A stretch of 64,000 bases of DNA from Nocardioides oleivorans (GTDB taxonomy: Bacteria; Actinomycetota; Actinomycetes; Propionibacteriales; Nocardioidaceae): positions 930,001 through 994,000 of the forward strand of contig NZ_SDWT01000001.1 in NCBI RefSeq assembly GCF_004137255.1, read 5' to 3'. A model generated the notes under the pieces. That model was not told the DNA's origin. It saw only the letters and a list, made by a program, of their open reading frames with translations, and did no database searches. Numbering within the stretch: position 1 is the stretch's first letter; the number at the start of each line of letters is the position of its first letter. Positions 25,539-34,905 of the stretch are shown here, in pieces. The translations under genes and the position numbers were made by a program.

Positions 25539-25554
25539 CGCGCCGACTGAGAGT

Positions 25555-25585
25555 GGGGGGTCACGCCGTGAGGGCGTGGCCCCCC
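25555..25585 (+). terminator. strong hairpin terminator after the rhamnosidase gene
   Basis: Thirteen-base arms GGGGGGTCACGCC (25555-25567) and GGCGTGGCCCCCC (25573-25585), with one G-U pair, enclose GTGAG. It starts 16 bases after the stop codon. The stability is high although no T-run follows. Confidence 0.75.
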
Positions 25586-25607
25586 GCTTCCACGTCTACG
25601 ATCAGCA

Positions 25608-26855
25608 GTGTCCGGCTTCCGAGGGCCCCGGACCGCACCGCACCACGACGAGGTACCAAGGTTGGGATCAGAAGAACGGGCCGCGGAGCCCCGGTCACCG
25701 CACACGCCGCCCACTCGCGAGCGCAGGTCCCTGCGCGTCCTGGATGCCTCGCTCGGGCTCCTGGTCCTGGTGGGCTCGTTCGCCCGGATCGCGGACGGCG
25801 AACGGTGGACCATCGTGCCGCCCGAGTCCGCCGTCGAGCTGCTCATCTTCGTGGCGGCCGCCGCCGCCGCGTCGGCGAGGCGCTTCCCCCTTCCCGCCCT
25901 CGCAGTGGCTGCGACCCTCGACGCCTCGATGCACTTCCTGCCCCTCGGTCAGGTCGGCATCCACATCGCCTTCATGGTCTGCACGTACATGGTCGCCTCC
26001 CACGGTCCGCGCCGGGTCTGGCCGTTCGCAGTCGCCGTCGTGTTCGTCGCGCAGATGGTGTTCATGTCCTGGAGCCTGGACTGGTGGTGGGGTCACGCGT
26101 TCGTCATGGTGGCGGGCATCTCCGCCCTGCTGCCAGCCGCTCTCGGCGTTGCCGCCCGGTCGCGTCGCGCCGCGGTGCTGGCGCTGCAGGCGCGAGCGGA
26201 GGAGGCCGAGCGGTCCCGGCAGTCGGAGGCGCGCAAGCTCCTCGCCGAGGCTCGCCTGCGCGTCGCTCGCGACCTGCATGACTCGGTGGCGCACCAGATC
26301 GCGGTGATGAACCTGAACACGGCGGTGGCGTCCAACGCGCTGCCCGACCGTCCCCAGGACGCCACGCAGGCGCTGGTCACCGTGCGTGCGGCCGGGAGGT
26401 CGGTCATCGACTCCATCGGCGAGCTGCTCAGCGGGTTGCGCGAGGACAGCTGGGACGGCCACCAAGCCCGGTACGCCGTCAGCGAGCTGCACCAGCTGGC
26501 CGACGAGTTCCGGGTGCTCATGCCAGGTGTCCAGCTCGTCCTCGGGGATGCGATCGAGTCGTCCCGGACCATCGACGCGGTGCCGTTCCTCGCCATCCGG
26601 GAGGGCCTGACCAACGCCTACAAGCACGGAGACCACGAGGCTCCGGTCACCGTCGTCCTCGATCGCGTTGGCCCTGCGTACGCACTGAGGATCACCAGCA
26701 CGTTGCGTCGTTCGACGTCCGACTTCGTCGAGGGTTTCGGCCTGCGCGGCATGCGGGAGCGGGTGGTTGCCCGCGGCGGCCGTCTCGACGTCTCGTGCGA
26801 CGGACGGACGTTCGTCGTGTCGGCCGACATCCCGAGTGACCAGGAGGGATCGTGA
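25608..26855 (+). CDS. NarL-type sensor histidine kinase (HisKA_3)
   Basis: A 415-residue kinase. A disordered N-terminal stretch leads to five to six membrane helices (about 45-190), a short coiled coil (RAEEAERSRQSEARKLLAEARL), the HisKA_3 box RDLHDSVAHQIAVMN with phospho-acceptor His224, and a HATPase domain with REGLTNAYKHG and GFGLRGMRERV. The sensor is the membrane domain itself, as there is no large extracytoplasmic loop. The stop overlaps the regulator's GTG (GTGA, 26852-26855). A TACGAT hexamer lies five bases before GTG 25608. It follows the rhamnosidase gene but is cut off from it by a terminator, so a functional link is uncertain. Confidence 0.9.
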   Translation: MSGFRGPRTAPHHDEVPRLGSEERAAEPRSPHTPPTRERRSLRVLDASLGLLVLVGSFARIADGERWTIVPPESAVELLIFVAAAAAASARRFPLPALAVAATLDASMHFLPLGQVGIHIAFMVCTYMVASHGPRRVWPFAVAVVFVAQMVFMSWSLDWWWGHAFVMVAGISALLPAALGVAARSRRAAVLALQARAEEAERSRQSEARKLLAEARLRVARDLHDSVAHQIAVMNLNTAVASNALPDRPQDATQALVTVRAAGRSVIDSIGELLSGLREDSWDGHQARYAVSELHQLADEFRVLMPGVQLVLGDAIESSRTIDAVPFLAIREGLTNAYKHGDHEAPVTVVLDRVGPAYALRITSTLRRSTSDFVEGFGLRGMRERVVARGGRLDVSCDGRTFVVSADIPSDQEGS

Positions 26856-27520
26856 TCGAGGTGCTCGTGGTCGATGACCAGCAGCTGATCCGCCACGCGG
26901 TCGCCGAGCTGGTCGACCACGAACCCGACATGCACGTGGCCGGCACGGCCGAGAACGGCGTCGAGGCCGTGCGCAAGGCCACGCAGCTCCGTCCCGACGT
27001 CGTGGTGATGGACGTGCGGATGCCGGTCATGGACGGGATTGAGGCCACCCACCTCATCACTCAGGGCGCCACTCAGTCGGGCGCGCGCGTGCTGATCCTG
27101 ACGACGTTCGAGGACGACGCCGACTACGTCGTGCGCGGCGTACGGAGCGGCGCAGCCGGTTTCGTGGGCAAGGGCGCCGAACCCGAGGTCATCGTGGAGG
27201 CCATCCGCACGGTCCACCGCGGCGAGGCGCTCCTGACCCCGCGCGCCGCGAGGAACCTGATCGACCGGTACGCCGGCGCGGCCACCCCCGGGGAGGACCT
27301 GCATCCCGACCTCAAGTCCCTCACCGCGCGCGAGGTCGACATCCTGCGCCTCGTGGCCCAGGGGCAGACCAACGCGGCCATCGCTGACCACCTCGGCATC
27401 TCCGTGGTGACGGTCAAGACGCACATCAACCGAACCATGACGAAGGTGGGGCGTCACGACCGCGCCCAGCTCGTGGTCCTTGCCTTCGAGACCGGTCTGG
27501 TCACTCCTCGCTACCGCTGA
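26852..27520 (+). CDS. NarL/FixJ-family response regulator
   Basis: A 222-residue regulator: receiver domain with phospho-acceptor Asp54 (VVVMDVRMP), Thr in LILTTFEDD and Lys in GFVGKGA, and a C-terminal LuxR-type helix-turn-helix (LTAREVDILRLVAQGQTNAAIADHLGISVVTVKTHINRTM). It is coupled to the kinase through a GTGA overlap and is its obvious partner. Targets are unknown; no repeated site was recognised near the pair. Confidence 0.93.
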   Translation: MIEVLVVDDQQLIRHAVAELVDHEPDMHVAGTAENGVEAVRKATQLRPDVVVMDVRMPVMDGIEATHLITQGATQSGARVLILTTFEDDADYVVRGVRSGAAGFVGKGAEPEVIVEAIRTVHRGEALLTPRAARNLIDRYAGAATPGEDLHPDLKSLTAREVDILRLVAQGQTNAAIADHLGISVVTVKTHINRTMTKVGRHDRAQLVVLAFETGLVTPRYR

Positions 27521-27835
27521 GGCACACGGGCGCACAGAAGCGACGCACCTTGGCCACTGACACTGCGGTGGAGGCGTGTCCGGCCGTCCTTCAGACGGGC
27601 CCGTACTGCAAACGCAGTACGACGGATTGCGGCGGCAGGTTGACGCGCCCGATGTCGGCAGCCGCTGTACTGGTGTCCACGTGACTGTCGTCACGAAGAA
27701 GCCCTCGAGCTCGTTGGTGAAACGATTCATGCCTCCAACGCTTGTCGCCCATCTCGATGCGAAAGGACATCCCGGCCGCATCGCCTGTCTCGGCCGCCAG
27801 CTGTTCGATCTGCCGGAAGATTTGAGGAGTACGCG
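27521..27835. other. intergenic stretch with an inverted repeat
   Basis: No gene is supported in these 315 bases; the open frames have mixed codon use and no ribosome-binding site. An inverted repeat (27602-27621) is the only structure seen. The AT content rises here, marking the left margin of the accessory segment. Confidence 0.4.
27602..27621. repeat. CGTACTGC/GCAGTACG palindrome
   Basis: Perfect 8-base arms around AAAC. It could be a small terminator for the two-component operon (82 bases after its stop) or a dimer binding site. Confidence 0.4.
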
Positions 27836-28054
27836 ATGCCCGCGACCACGACTTCGACCACCTACACGCCAGACAAGACGACCCTCCAGATCATGTCGGC
27901 TCTTTCGAGGGGGGCAAGGCCCTCCGATGCGGCTGCGGCGAGCAACGTGTCCAGCAGCACGATGAGACGCAAGCTCGCCGAGGCCCGCGAGGAGTGGGAG
28001 CTGGAGACGAACGTCCAGGTCGTTGTCACAGCTGTCCGCCGCGGACTGATCTAG
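27836..28054 (+). CDS. small stand-alone LuxR-like HTH protein
   Basis: A 72-residue protein starting at ATG 27836 after the good ribosome-binding site GAGGAGT (27824-27830). After about 14 disordered residues, the remainder resembles a GerE/LuxR DNA-binding domain: LQIMSALSRGARPSDAAAAS, then SNVSSSTMRRKLAEAREEW as a recognition-helix region, ending VVVTAVRRGLI, the phrase that normally closes such domains. There is no receiver or ligand domain, so it is either a small regulator or the remnant of a larger one. Recognition rests on pattern, not on strong identity. Confidence 0.6.
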   Translation: MPATTTSTTYTPDKTTLQIMSALSRGARPSDAAAASNVSSSTMRRKLAEAREEWELETNVQVVVTAVRRGLI

Positions 28055-28076
28055 GTTCTGCTCGCAAGGGCGTCCG

Positions 28077-28101
28077 GATGTCCCCGACAAGCGGCGGTAT
28101 G
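28077..28101 (+). repeat. 25-bp direct repeat, left copy
   Basis: This 25-base sequence (GATGTCCCCGACAAGCGGCG at its left) recurs in the same orientation at 36184-36208 with a single A/G difference. The two copies bracket an 8.1-kb gene cassette. See the right copy and the findings. Confidence 0.6.
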
Positions 28102-28260
28102 ACGCACTCGTCGCAGCAGACCCGGACGTCGCCGGTTGGCCGAGGCAATGAGCCATTCCCGCGCTCAGCAGATGCTCTGCCTTCGAACACCGGCACGCCA
28201 CTCCCCGGCGCGTCCGTGCGCCCGCCCGTCGGCCTGAGCCTCATGCGTCCATTTCCGAGG

Positions 28261-29367
28261 CTAGGTGCTGAGCTTGAAGGACCGGCTGAATGCCTGGCCG
28301 GAGGTCACAACGTCGCGGGCAGGTCCCAGTCTGCGTTGTTCGTAGGCGTGCAGCGCGGTGAGGATGCCCGTGCCCGCCGGGTGCTTGGCGAGCTCCTCGG
28401 CGAGCGTCTCGGCGTCGCTGACTGCGACGGCGAAGCCGCGCCCGGTCATGGGCGTGGAGACATGGCCGGCATCGCCGACGAGGGCGACACGGCCGGAAGT
28501 GAGGCGGTCGGGAAGGTACTCGGCGATGGGGGTTCCGGTGACCGCGCGGCGCCGCAGGCAGTCGCGGATGGCCTCACGCCAAGGGGATGGCCATTGCCGC
28601 GCTTCGTCGTCGAGCTCGGCCAGGGTGTTGGCGGGAACATCGGCCGGGCGCATGGAGTGCTGCACGACGTCCCCGGCGACGCATCCGGTCTCGCGGAGCA
28701 AGTGGGTGCGGCGCGGGTCGAACCAGGCCCATCCCAGTCGTCGGCCGCCGCCTAGTGAGCCGTCGTGAGGGCCCAGCGGGTAGCCCAACAGGCAGTCGGG
28801 GCCGGCATCGCGGATGTCGAGTCCGCTCGGCCACCGCCGCCCGATCGCGGCGACGTCGAGCTCGGATTCCTCGGCGATGCCGAGCCAGATCACGTAGCCG
28901 GCGTACGTCGCGTCTGGCTTGTCGGGCGCCACGAGCCGCCGCACCACGCTGCGGTGGCCATCGGCGCCGACCAACAGCTCACCTTCGTGCACGGTGCCGT
29001 CGGCCGTCCTTGCCCAGGCGTGGTCATCGTTCTGGCCGACATGGGCGACGACCTGGTTGTGTAAGACGCGGATGTTCGCGTCGTCGTTGGTGGCGGCTCT
29101 CAGTAGTCGGTAGGTCTGCTCCCAGGTCTCGGCGACGGCGTTCGGGGCGTACGCGTCGACTCCGTTGCCGCTGGTGCCGTTTCGTCCGCTGAGGATTCGT
29201 TGCAGACCGCTGGTGGCGTTCCCGAGCGCCGCGCCGCTGCGGGGGGCAGGCCCGGTGCGCTCGAGCACGGTGGCCGGGTAGCCGGCCTGGGACAGTCCAA
29301 GCGCTGTCATCAGGCCGGCCAGGGAAGCACCGACCACTACTGCGTCAGCATTCGGGCGGTGTGTCAC
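28261..29367 (-). CDS. FAD-dependent monooxygenase (PHBH fold)
   Basis: A 368-residue class A flavin monooxygenase. The ADP loop is VVGASLAGLMTALGLSQAGY with Glu after strand 2 (VLERTGP), the DG motif is LLVGADGHRSVVRR, and the second FAD motif is ALVGDAGHVSTPMTGRGF. This set suggests NAD(P)H-dependent hydroxylation of an aromatic or cyclic compound. It lies 16 bases after the aldo/keto reductase gene on the same strand with a GAGGAGCGAGAGG ribosome-binding region before GTG 29367, so it is probably the last gene of the cassette operon. Confidence 0.87.
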   Translation of the reverse strand: MTHRPNADAVVVGASLAGLMTALGLSQAGYPATVLERTGPAPRSGAALGNATSGLQRILSGRNGTSGNGVDAYAPNAVAETWEQTYRLLRAATNDDANIRVLHNQVVAHVGQNDDHAWARTADGTVHEGELLVGADGHRSVVRRLVAPDKPDATYAGYVIWLGIAEESELDVAAIGRRWPSGLDIRDAGPDCLLGYPLGPHDGSLGGGRRLGWAWFDPRRTHLLRETGCVAGDVVQHSMRPADVPANTLAELDDEARQWPSPWREAIRDCLRRRAVTGTPIAEYLPDRLTSGRVALVGDAGHVSTPMTGRGFAVAVSDAETLAEELAKHPAGTGILTALHAYEQRRLGPARDVVTSGQAFSRSFKLST

Positions 29368-29383
29368 GGTGTCCTCTCGCTCC

Positions 29384-30232
29384 TCAGGTGTCGAAGCGGG
29401 TGGTGCCGAGCCAGGTGGCCGACTTGGCGTCGTGGTGGTCGAACAAGGCGGTGCTGCCGGTATCGAGCGCGGCGATGCGGGCCATCTCCTCGCGGGTGAG
29501 CTCGAAGTCGAAGACGGCGATGTTCTCGGCCATCCGCTCGGGACGCACGGACTTGGGGATGGCGACGATCTCGCGCTGAGTCAGCCAGCGCAGCGCGACC
29601 TGGGCGACCGACCTGCCGTGAGCGGCACCGATCTCGGTGAGCACCGGGTTGGTGAAGAAACTTTGGCCGCCCTCGGCGAGCGGCCCCCAGGACTCGTGCT
29701 GGACGCCGTGCTCGCGCATGGTGTCCTGGTCGCCGGTGCGCTGGAAGAACACGTGCGTTTCGATCTGGTTGACCGCCGGGGTGATTTCGTTGTGGGCGAT
29801 CAGGTCGGCGAGCCGGTCGGGGTAGAAGTTGCTCACTCCGATGGCGCGGGTGCGGCCTTCCCTGTTGAGCCGCTCCAGTGTTCGCCAGGAACCGTAGTAG
29901 TCGCCGAAGGGCTGGTGGATCAGGTACAGGTCGAGGTAGTCCAGGCCCAGGCGCTGCAGGGAACGGTCGAAGGCGCGCTTGGCGGCCTCCTCGCCGGAGT
30001 CCTGCACCCACAGCTTGGTGGTGACGAACAGCTCCTCGCGGGCGATGCCGCTGGTGGCGATGGCGTGGCCGACAGCCGCTTCGTTCTCGTAGGCCGCGGC
30101 GGTGTCGAGCAGCCGGTAGCCCGCCTCGAGGGCCGACTCCACGGCCTGCTGGGTCTGGTCGTCGGGAACCTGGAAAACGCCGAAGCCGAGGATCGGCATC
30201 TCGACGCCGTTGTTCAGGGTGACGTTGCGCAT
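29384..30232 (-). CDS. aldo/keto reductase
   Basis: A 282-residue AKR (TIM-barrel) NADPH-dependent carbonyl reductase, similar in layout to the 2,5-diketo-gluconate reductase group. The signature [16 protein letters not shown] contains catalytic Asp and Tyr, TTKLWV holds the Lys, IHQPFG holds the His region (His-Gln here), and [15 protein letters not shown] is the NADP 2'-phosphate binding region. An AAAGGAG ribosome-binding site precedes ATG 30232. Its neighbours (cupin, alcohol dehydrogenase, monooxygenase) suggest joint handling of carbonyl compounds. Confidence 0.92.
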   Translation of the reverse strand: MRNVTLNNGVEMPILGFGVFQVPDDQTQQAVESALEAGYRLLDTAAAYENEAAVGHAIATSGIAREELFVTTKLWVQDSGEEAAKRAFDRSLQRLGLDYLDLYLIHQPFGDYYGSWRTLERLNREGRTRAIGVSNFYPDRLADLIAHNEITPAVNQIETHVFFQRTGDQDTMREHGVQHESWGPLAEGGQSFFTNPVLTEIGAAHGRSVAQVALRWLTQREIVAIPKSVRPERMAENIAVFDFELTREEMARIAALDTGSTALFDHHDAKSATWLGTTRFDT

Positions 30233-30256
30233 TTCGTTCTTTCTCCTTTGGGGACG

Positions 30257-30652
<396 letters not shown>

Positions 30653-30699
30653 AGTGGCTTCCTTTCAGCCAGGGCGGGTGGGGTGCGGGGCGCGTGCGT

Positions 30700-31296
30700 T
30701 CAGGACGCGTCGGTGGCCGTGACGTTGGCGGTGATGTCGCCGGCCATCACCGCAAGGCGGGAAGGGGCTGTCTCGTCCAGGCGGCCGAGGATGACGATGC
30801 CGGTGTAGTAGGACTGGTCGCCGTAGTAGAGGACGAGGTCGTTCCCGGGGGCGTAGTAGCCGAGGTCGCCCACATCGGGGTCAGCACCGTCGGGTTGTCC
30901 GTAAAGGCTGAGTGGCGCCTGGAGGCGGCCGGTCTTTTCCACGCCCCCGTGGTCGGTCATCTCGATGGTCTGCGGCAGCTGGGCGAGCAGGTCGCGGCCT
31001 GCGGGGGTGTCGTCGACGGTGGCGGCGAACCGCTCGCCTGCGACTCGGATCTCGATCTGCATGTTGCTCTCCTCGGCGGTACTCTGGTTGCGGCTGCCGG
31101 TTTCCCGGGGACTGGGGCTGGGCGTCGGCGTAGCCGCGCTGCGTCCGTCTCCTCCCTGCCGCTCGACTGCGACCTCACCGCCGCCGGAGCGGGCGGTGTC
31201 AGTGCTCGTTCCACACCCGGTGAGGGCCGCGACGGCCAGGACCGTCGCGGCCGCCACCAAGGCACGGGTTCGGCGGGATGTGCGACGGCTGGTCAT
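30700..31296 (-). CDS. lipoprotein with cyclophilin-like domain
   Basis: A 198-residue lipoprotein. A twin-Arg-rich start and hydrophobic segment end in the lipobox AALTGC, then a disordered Pro/Ser linker (about 30-75) leads to a cyclophilin-like beta barrel (MQIEIRVAGERFAATVDDTP to LGRLDETAPSRLAVM). This small barrel type usually occurs as a cytoplasmic single-domain protein in operons with aldo/keto reductases and alcohol dehydrogenases; here it is fused to an export signal. The ATG overlaps the stop of the alcohol dehydrogenase gene (ATGA, 31293-31296), so the two are coupled. Confidence 0.8.
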   Translation of the reverse strand: MTSRRTSRRTRALVAAATVLAVAALTGCGTSTDTARSGGGEVAVERQGGDGRSAATPTPSPSPRETGSRNQSTAEESNMQIEIRVAGERFAATVDDTPAGRDLLAQLPQTIEMTDHGGVEKTGRLQAPLSLYGQPDGADPDVGDLGYYAPGNDLVLYYGDQSYYTGIVILGRLDETAPSRLAVMAGDITANVTATDAS

Positions 31297-32315
31297 GGGC
31301 GCAGCAGCACCTTGATGGCGCGCCGCTGGTCCATGGCGGTGTAACCGGCTGCCGCGTCGGCGAGCGGGAGCTCGAGGTCGAAGACCTTGCCGGGGTCGAT
31401 CTGGCGCTTCCAGATGCGGTCGATGAGGTCGGGCAGGAACCGTCGTACGGGGGCGGGACCGCCGTGCAGGTGCACCTGGGAGAAGAACAGCTCGTCGCCG
31501 GGGAGCTGGACGTCGTGGGAGACGCCGACGTAGCCGACGTGGCCGCCGGGGCGGGTGGACCGGATGGCCTGCATCATCGACTCTTGGGTGCCGACCGCTT
31601 CGATGACCGAGTGGGCGCCGAGTCCGTCGGTGAGCTCCTTGATGCGGGCGACACCGTCGTCACCACGCTCTTCGACGATGTCGGTGGCGCCGAACTCACG
31701 TGCCAGGGCCTGGCGGTCGGCGTGGCGGCTCATGGCGATGATGCGCTCGGCACCGAGCTCCCGGGCGGCGAGGATGCCGAGGAGCCCGACGGCCCCGTCG
31801 CCAACGACGGCGACGGTCTTGCCGGGTCCGGCCTCGGCGGCGACGGCGGCGAACCAACCGGTGCCCAGGACGTCGGAGGCGGCCAGCAGGCTGGGGACCA
31901 GGTCGTCGTCCGGCATGCCGGGGGTGGCGACGAGGGTGCCGTCAGCGTACGGGATGCGGGCGCGGTCGGACTGGGTGCCGATGGTGCCGTGGACGAACTG
32001 GGCGTGCACGCACCGCGACGGGTATCCGGCGCGGCAGATGTCGCAGGTGCCGTCGGAGATGACGAAGGAGCCGATGACGAAGTCGCCGGGCTTCACCGTC
32101 TCCACGGCCGAGCCGACCTCCTCCACGACACCGACGTACTCGTGTCCCATGGGCAGGCCGTCGGCGGGCTCGGCGCCACGGTAGGGCCACAGGTCGGACC
32201 CGCAGATGCAGGTCGCGGTCAGGCGGATGACTGCGTCGGTCGGTTCGACGATGTGGGGCTCGTCGCGCTCGACGACGCGCACGTCGCCGGGGCCGTACAT
32301 CACTACTCCACGCAT
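31293..32315 (-). CDS. zinc-dependent alcohol dehydrogenase family protein
   Basis: A 340-residue medium-chain dehydrogenase. The catalytic zinc Cys lies in TCICGSDLWPY, with MGHEYVGVVEEVG following as the zinc-ADH signature; three of the structural-zinc Cys are seen in TCDICRAGYPSRC. The Rossmann loop is VAVVGDGAVGLLGILAARELGA. It resembles the group annotated as zinc-dependent alcohol or glutathione-independent aldehyde dehydrogenases. A GAGAGGAA ribosome-binding site precedes ATG 32315. It heads the tightly packed cassette with the cyclophilin-like lipoprotein. Confidence 0.9.
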   Translation of the reverse strand: MRGVVMYGPGDVRVVERDEPHIVEPTDAVIRLTATCICGSDLWPYRGAEPADGLPMGHEYVGVVEEVGSAVETVKPGDFVIGSFVISDGTCDICRAGYPSRCVHAQFVHGTIGTQSDRARIPYADGTLVATPGMPDDDLVPSLLAASDVLGTGWFAAVAAEAGPGKTVAVVGDGAVGLLGILAARELGAERIIAMSRHADRQALAREFGATDIVEERGDDGVARIKELTDGLGAHSVIEAVGTQESMMQAIRSTRPGGHVGYVGVSHDVQLPGDELFFSQVHLHGGPAPVRRFLPDLIDRIWKRQIDPGKVFDLELPLADAAAGYTAMDQRRAIKVLLRP

Positions 32316-32361
32316 GGTGGGTTCCTCTCGGGTTGGGGGTGTTGCTGTTTGAGGGTTCGGT

Positions 32362-33672
32362 TCAGTGGGTGCGGACTGCTGTGTCGGCAGCGGGGCTCGG
32401 GTGCGCCTGGCGGCGGCCGGCGATGCGGTAGGCGACGGCGGAGGCGGCAGTGAGGACCAGGACGATGGCGGCCATCGGGACGGCCGTGTGCTCGCCGCCG
32501 AGGCCGGCCAGCGGCGCAATGGTGCCGGCCATGACCCACTGCAGGAAGCCCAGCAGCGCGGACCCGGTGCCGGGGTGGTCCGGGACTGCGGCGGAGGCCA
32601 GCGCGCCGGCGTTGGGCCCGACAAGACCTTGGGCGGTCATGAGGACAAAGAACCCGACGAGCGCCGCGACCAGCGGCATCGAGAACCACACCGCGGCGGC
32701 CGCGAGGATGATCCCAGCGGCGCCGGTGGCCACGAGGCCGATCTTGATGAACACCCGCGCGGGCACGCGGTCGGCGTACCGGGCAGCAACCAACGCGGCA
32801 AGGGTCATCCCGCCGGCGTTGGCAGCGAAGTCGACCGCGTACTGCACCGGCGTCAGCCCGTTCATCGACTGCAACACGTACGCCGAGGTAGCGACGTAGG
32901 CGAACGTGATGCCCATCGAGAACGCGAACACCACCAAGTGGCCGCCGAACACGCGCGAGGACAACACCTCCCCGGTCGCACCCAGGAGCCGCCCGAGGCC
33001 ACCTCCGTGGCGCCGTTCAACCGGCAGCGACTCCGGCATCACCAGCGCCACGGCGAGGACCATCAGGGCAGCGAGTGCGGCGACCAGCCAGAAGGACACC
33101 CGCCAGTGCGTCACGGACAACACCAGCGCGCCGAGTAGCGGTCCCACGATCGGGGCGACACCTGCGACGGCGGCTACGACGTTCATCGCCCGCACCATGC
33201 GGACGCCGTCGGTGAGGTCGATGACCACGGACCGGGCGATGACCATGGCCCAGCCACCGGCGAAGCCCTGCACCAACCGGGCGGCCATCATCGCGGCCAC
33301 CGACGGGCTGAACGCGCACGCCACCGACGTGGCGAGCAGGGCCGCGAGCCCGGCCAGCAGGGGCCGCCGGCGCCCCACCCGGTCCGAGAACGGGCCGCCG
33401 ACCAGCTGGCCGAGCGCCATCCCGACGAAGAACGTCGTCAACGTCAGCTGCACCTGGGTCGCGGACGCGTCGAGGTCGCGGCCCACGAGCGGAAAGGCGG
33501 GAACGTACATGTCGGTGGCCAGCGGCGCGATCGCGGTGATGAGCACGACACTGCCCAGCACCGACGCCGGCAGCGCCGAACGACCCGACGGCTCCGGGAA
33601 CGGCAGCGAGGTCGCGGCGGTTGGGGCGGTCGCGCCGTTTGAGGAGGAAGTGTGGTCGTGCAGGAGTGGCAT
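32362..33672 (-). CDS. Bcr/CflA-type MFS exporter (DHA1)
   Basis: A 436-residue major facilitator permease with about 12 helices. Motifs fit the Bcr/CflA drug-resistance group: PLATDMYVPAFPLVGRDLD in helix 1, GGPFSDRVGRRRPLLAG as motif A, RLVQGFAGGWAMVIARSVVIDL in helix 4 and GVAPIVGPLLGALV as motif C. It lies 46 bases before the alcohol dehydrogenase gene on the same strand and is divergent from the XRE-type regulator, which probably controls the whole leftward set. The substrate is unknown. Confidence 0.9.
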   Translation of the reverse strand: MPLLHDHTSSSNGATAPTAATSLPFPEPSGRSALPASVLGSVVLITAIAPLATDMYVPAFPLVGRDLDASATQVQLTLTTFFVGMALGQLVGGPFSDRVGRRRPLLAGLAALLATSVACAFSPSVAAMMAARLVQGFAGGWAMVIARSVVIDLTDGVRMVRAMNVVAAVAGVAPIVGPLLGALVLSVTHWRVSFWLVAALAALMVLAVALVMPESLPVERRHGGGLGRLLGATGEVLSSRVFGGHLVVFAFSMGITFAYVATSAYVLQSMNGLTPVQYAVDFAANAGGMTLAALVAARYADRVPARVFIKIGLVATGAAGIILAAAAVWFSMPLVAALVGFFVLMTAQGLVGPNAGALASAAVPDHPGTGSALLGFLQWVMAGTIAPLAGLGGEHTAVPMAAIVLVLTAASAVAYRIAGRRQAHPSPAADTAVRTH

Positions 33673-33760
33673 GACTCCATGAAACCCGCGGCCGCGGACG
33701 CGGAGAAGTCACGCTCGTGAGGTGTACCAGCAGGGCATCCCAGAACGGGTTGGGCGCGGG

Positions 33761-33766
33761 TAGCGT
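33761..33766 (+). promoter_or_regulatory. -10 element for the XRE-type regulator gene
   Basis: TAGCGT, seven bases (CGACGGC), then ATG 33774: the leaderless layout. It lies in the 101-base gap shared with the divergent exporter gene. Confidence 0.5.
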
Positions 33767-33773
33767 CGACGGC

Positions 33774-34658
33774 ATGGACAACCGTGTGGAGGTGCGCGAG
33801 TTCCTAAGCTCTCGCCGCGCCAAGCTGACACCGGACGACGTCGGGCTGCCCGACGTCGGCCAGCGGCGTGTTCCCGGACTACGCCGCGGTGAGGTCGCGG
33901 CTCTGGCCGGGGTCAGCATCGAGTATTACTCCAAGCTGGAGCGCGGCGCCCTCGGTGGCGTCAGCACCTCGGTGCTTGATGCCATCGCCCGTGCGCTGCG
34001 CCTCGACGACGCCGAACGCAGCCACCTGTTCAACCTCGCCCAAGCAGCCGACGGCACCAGCGACATCCTCCGGCCCCGTCGCCGCACCAAGACGTGGACG
34101 CCGCGCCCCAGCCTGACTTGGGTCCTGGACGCCATCACAGGCGGCCCAGCCCTCATCCGCAACGGCCGCATGGACCTGCTCGCCACCAACTCGCTCGGCC
34201 GGGCCATGCACGCCTCGCTGTACGAACGCACACCCGGACCGGTCCCGAACTTCGCGCGCTACACCTTCCTCGACGAGGACTCGCACCGCTTCTACCCCGA
34301 CTGGGACACCGCCGCCGACACCGCGGTGGCCATCTTGCGCACCGAGGCCGGCCGCGACCCCCACGACCGGCTGATGCACGACCTCGTCGGCGAGCTCGCC
34401 ACCCGCAGCGACGAGTTCCGGCGCCGCTGGTCCAGCCACGATGTCCGCCTCCATGGCTCCGGCACCAAGACCTTCCACCACACCGCCGTCGGCGAGCTCG
34501 AACTCGCCTACGAGAGCGTCGACATGGTCTCCGACCCCGGCCTCAGCCTAACCATCTACGCCGCCGAACCCGCCTCCCCCACCGCAGAAGCACTTGCCCT
34601 CCTCGGCTCGCTCACCGCCACCCTGGAGAGGACCGAGCCGAAGTCCCGCAACGCCTGA
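33774..34658 (+). CDS. XRE/HTH regulator with MmyB-like ligand domain
   Basis: A 294-residue regulator of the large actinobacterial family related to MmyB. The N-terminal helix-turn-helix is seen in RVPGLRRGEVAALAGVSIEYYSKLERG (about residues 32-58), preceded by the typical VREFLSSRRAKLTPDDVGLP. From about residue 110 the MmyB-like PAS-type domain follows (WVLDAITGGPALIRNGRMDLLATNSLGRAM to FHHTAVGELELAYESVDM). Such proteins often control a neighbouring oxidoreductase or exporter operon. It faces away from the Bcr-type exporter and shares its promoter region. The ligand is unknown. Confidence 0.92.
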   Translation: MDNRVEVREFLSSRRAKLTPDDVGLPDVGQRRVPGLRRGEVAALAGVSIEYYSKLERGALGGVSTSVLDAIARALRLDDAERSHLFNLAQAADGTSDILRPRRRTKTWTPRPSLTWVLDAITGGPALIRNGRMDLLATNSLGRAMHASLYERTPGPVPNFARYTFLDEDSHRFYPDWDTAADTAVAILRTEAGRDPHDRLMHDLVGELATRSDEFRRRWSSHDVRLHGSGTKTFHHTAVGELELAYESVDMVSDPGLSLTIYAAEPASPTAEALALLGSLTATLERTEPKSRNA

Positions 34659-34905
34659 ACGCCAGACCCGGACAAACTCGCTGCGCCGGCGACAGAACTT
34701 CGTTCGTCCCCCGGGCGTGCGATCGCCCGCTGGCCTTCATGAGCCCGCGCCCCTCCGGCGCCCGGGCCAGCTGCGGACCACTCGCGCCCTCTTGCGCGCA
34801 TGTGGTGCCCTCTCGGTACCTCCCACGCCAGGAACTCCCTCATCCGCACCGGATGGCCTTCGCTGGATGCGTACCCCACGACGCCTTCGAAAGGACACGC
34901 ATCCC

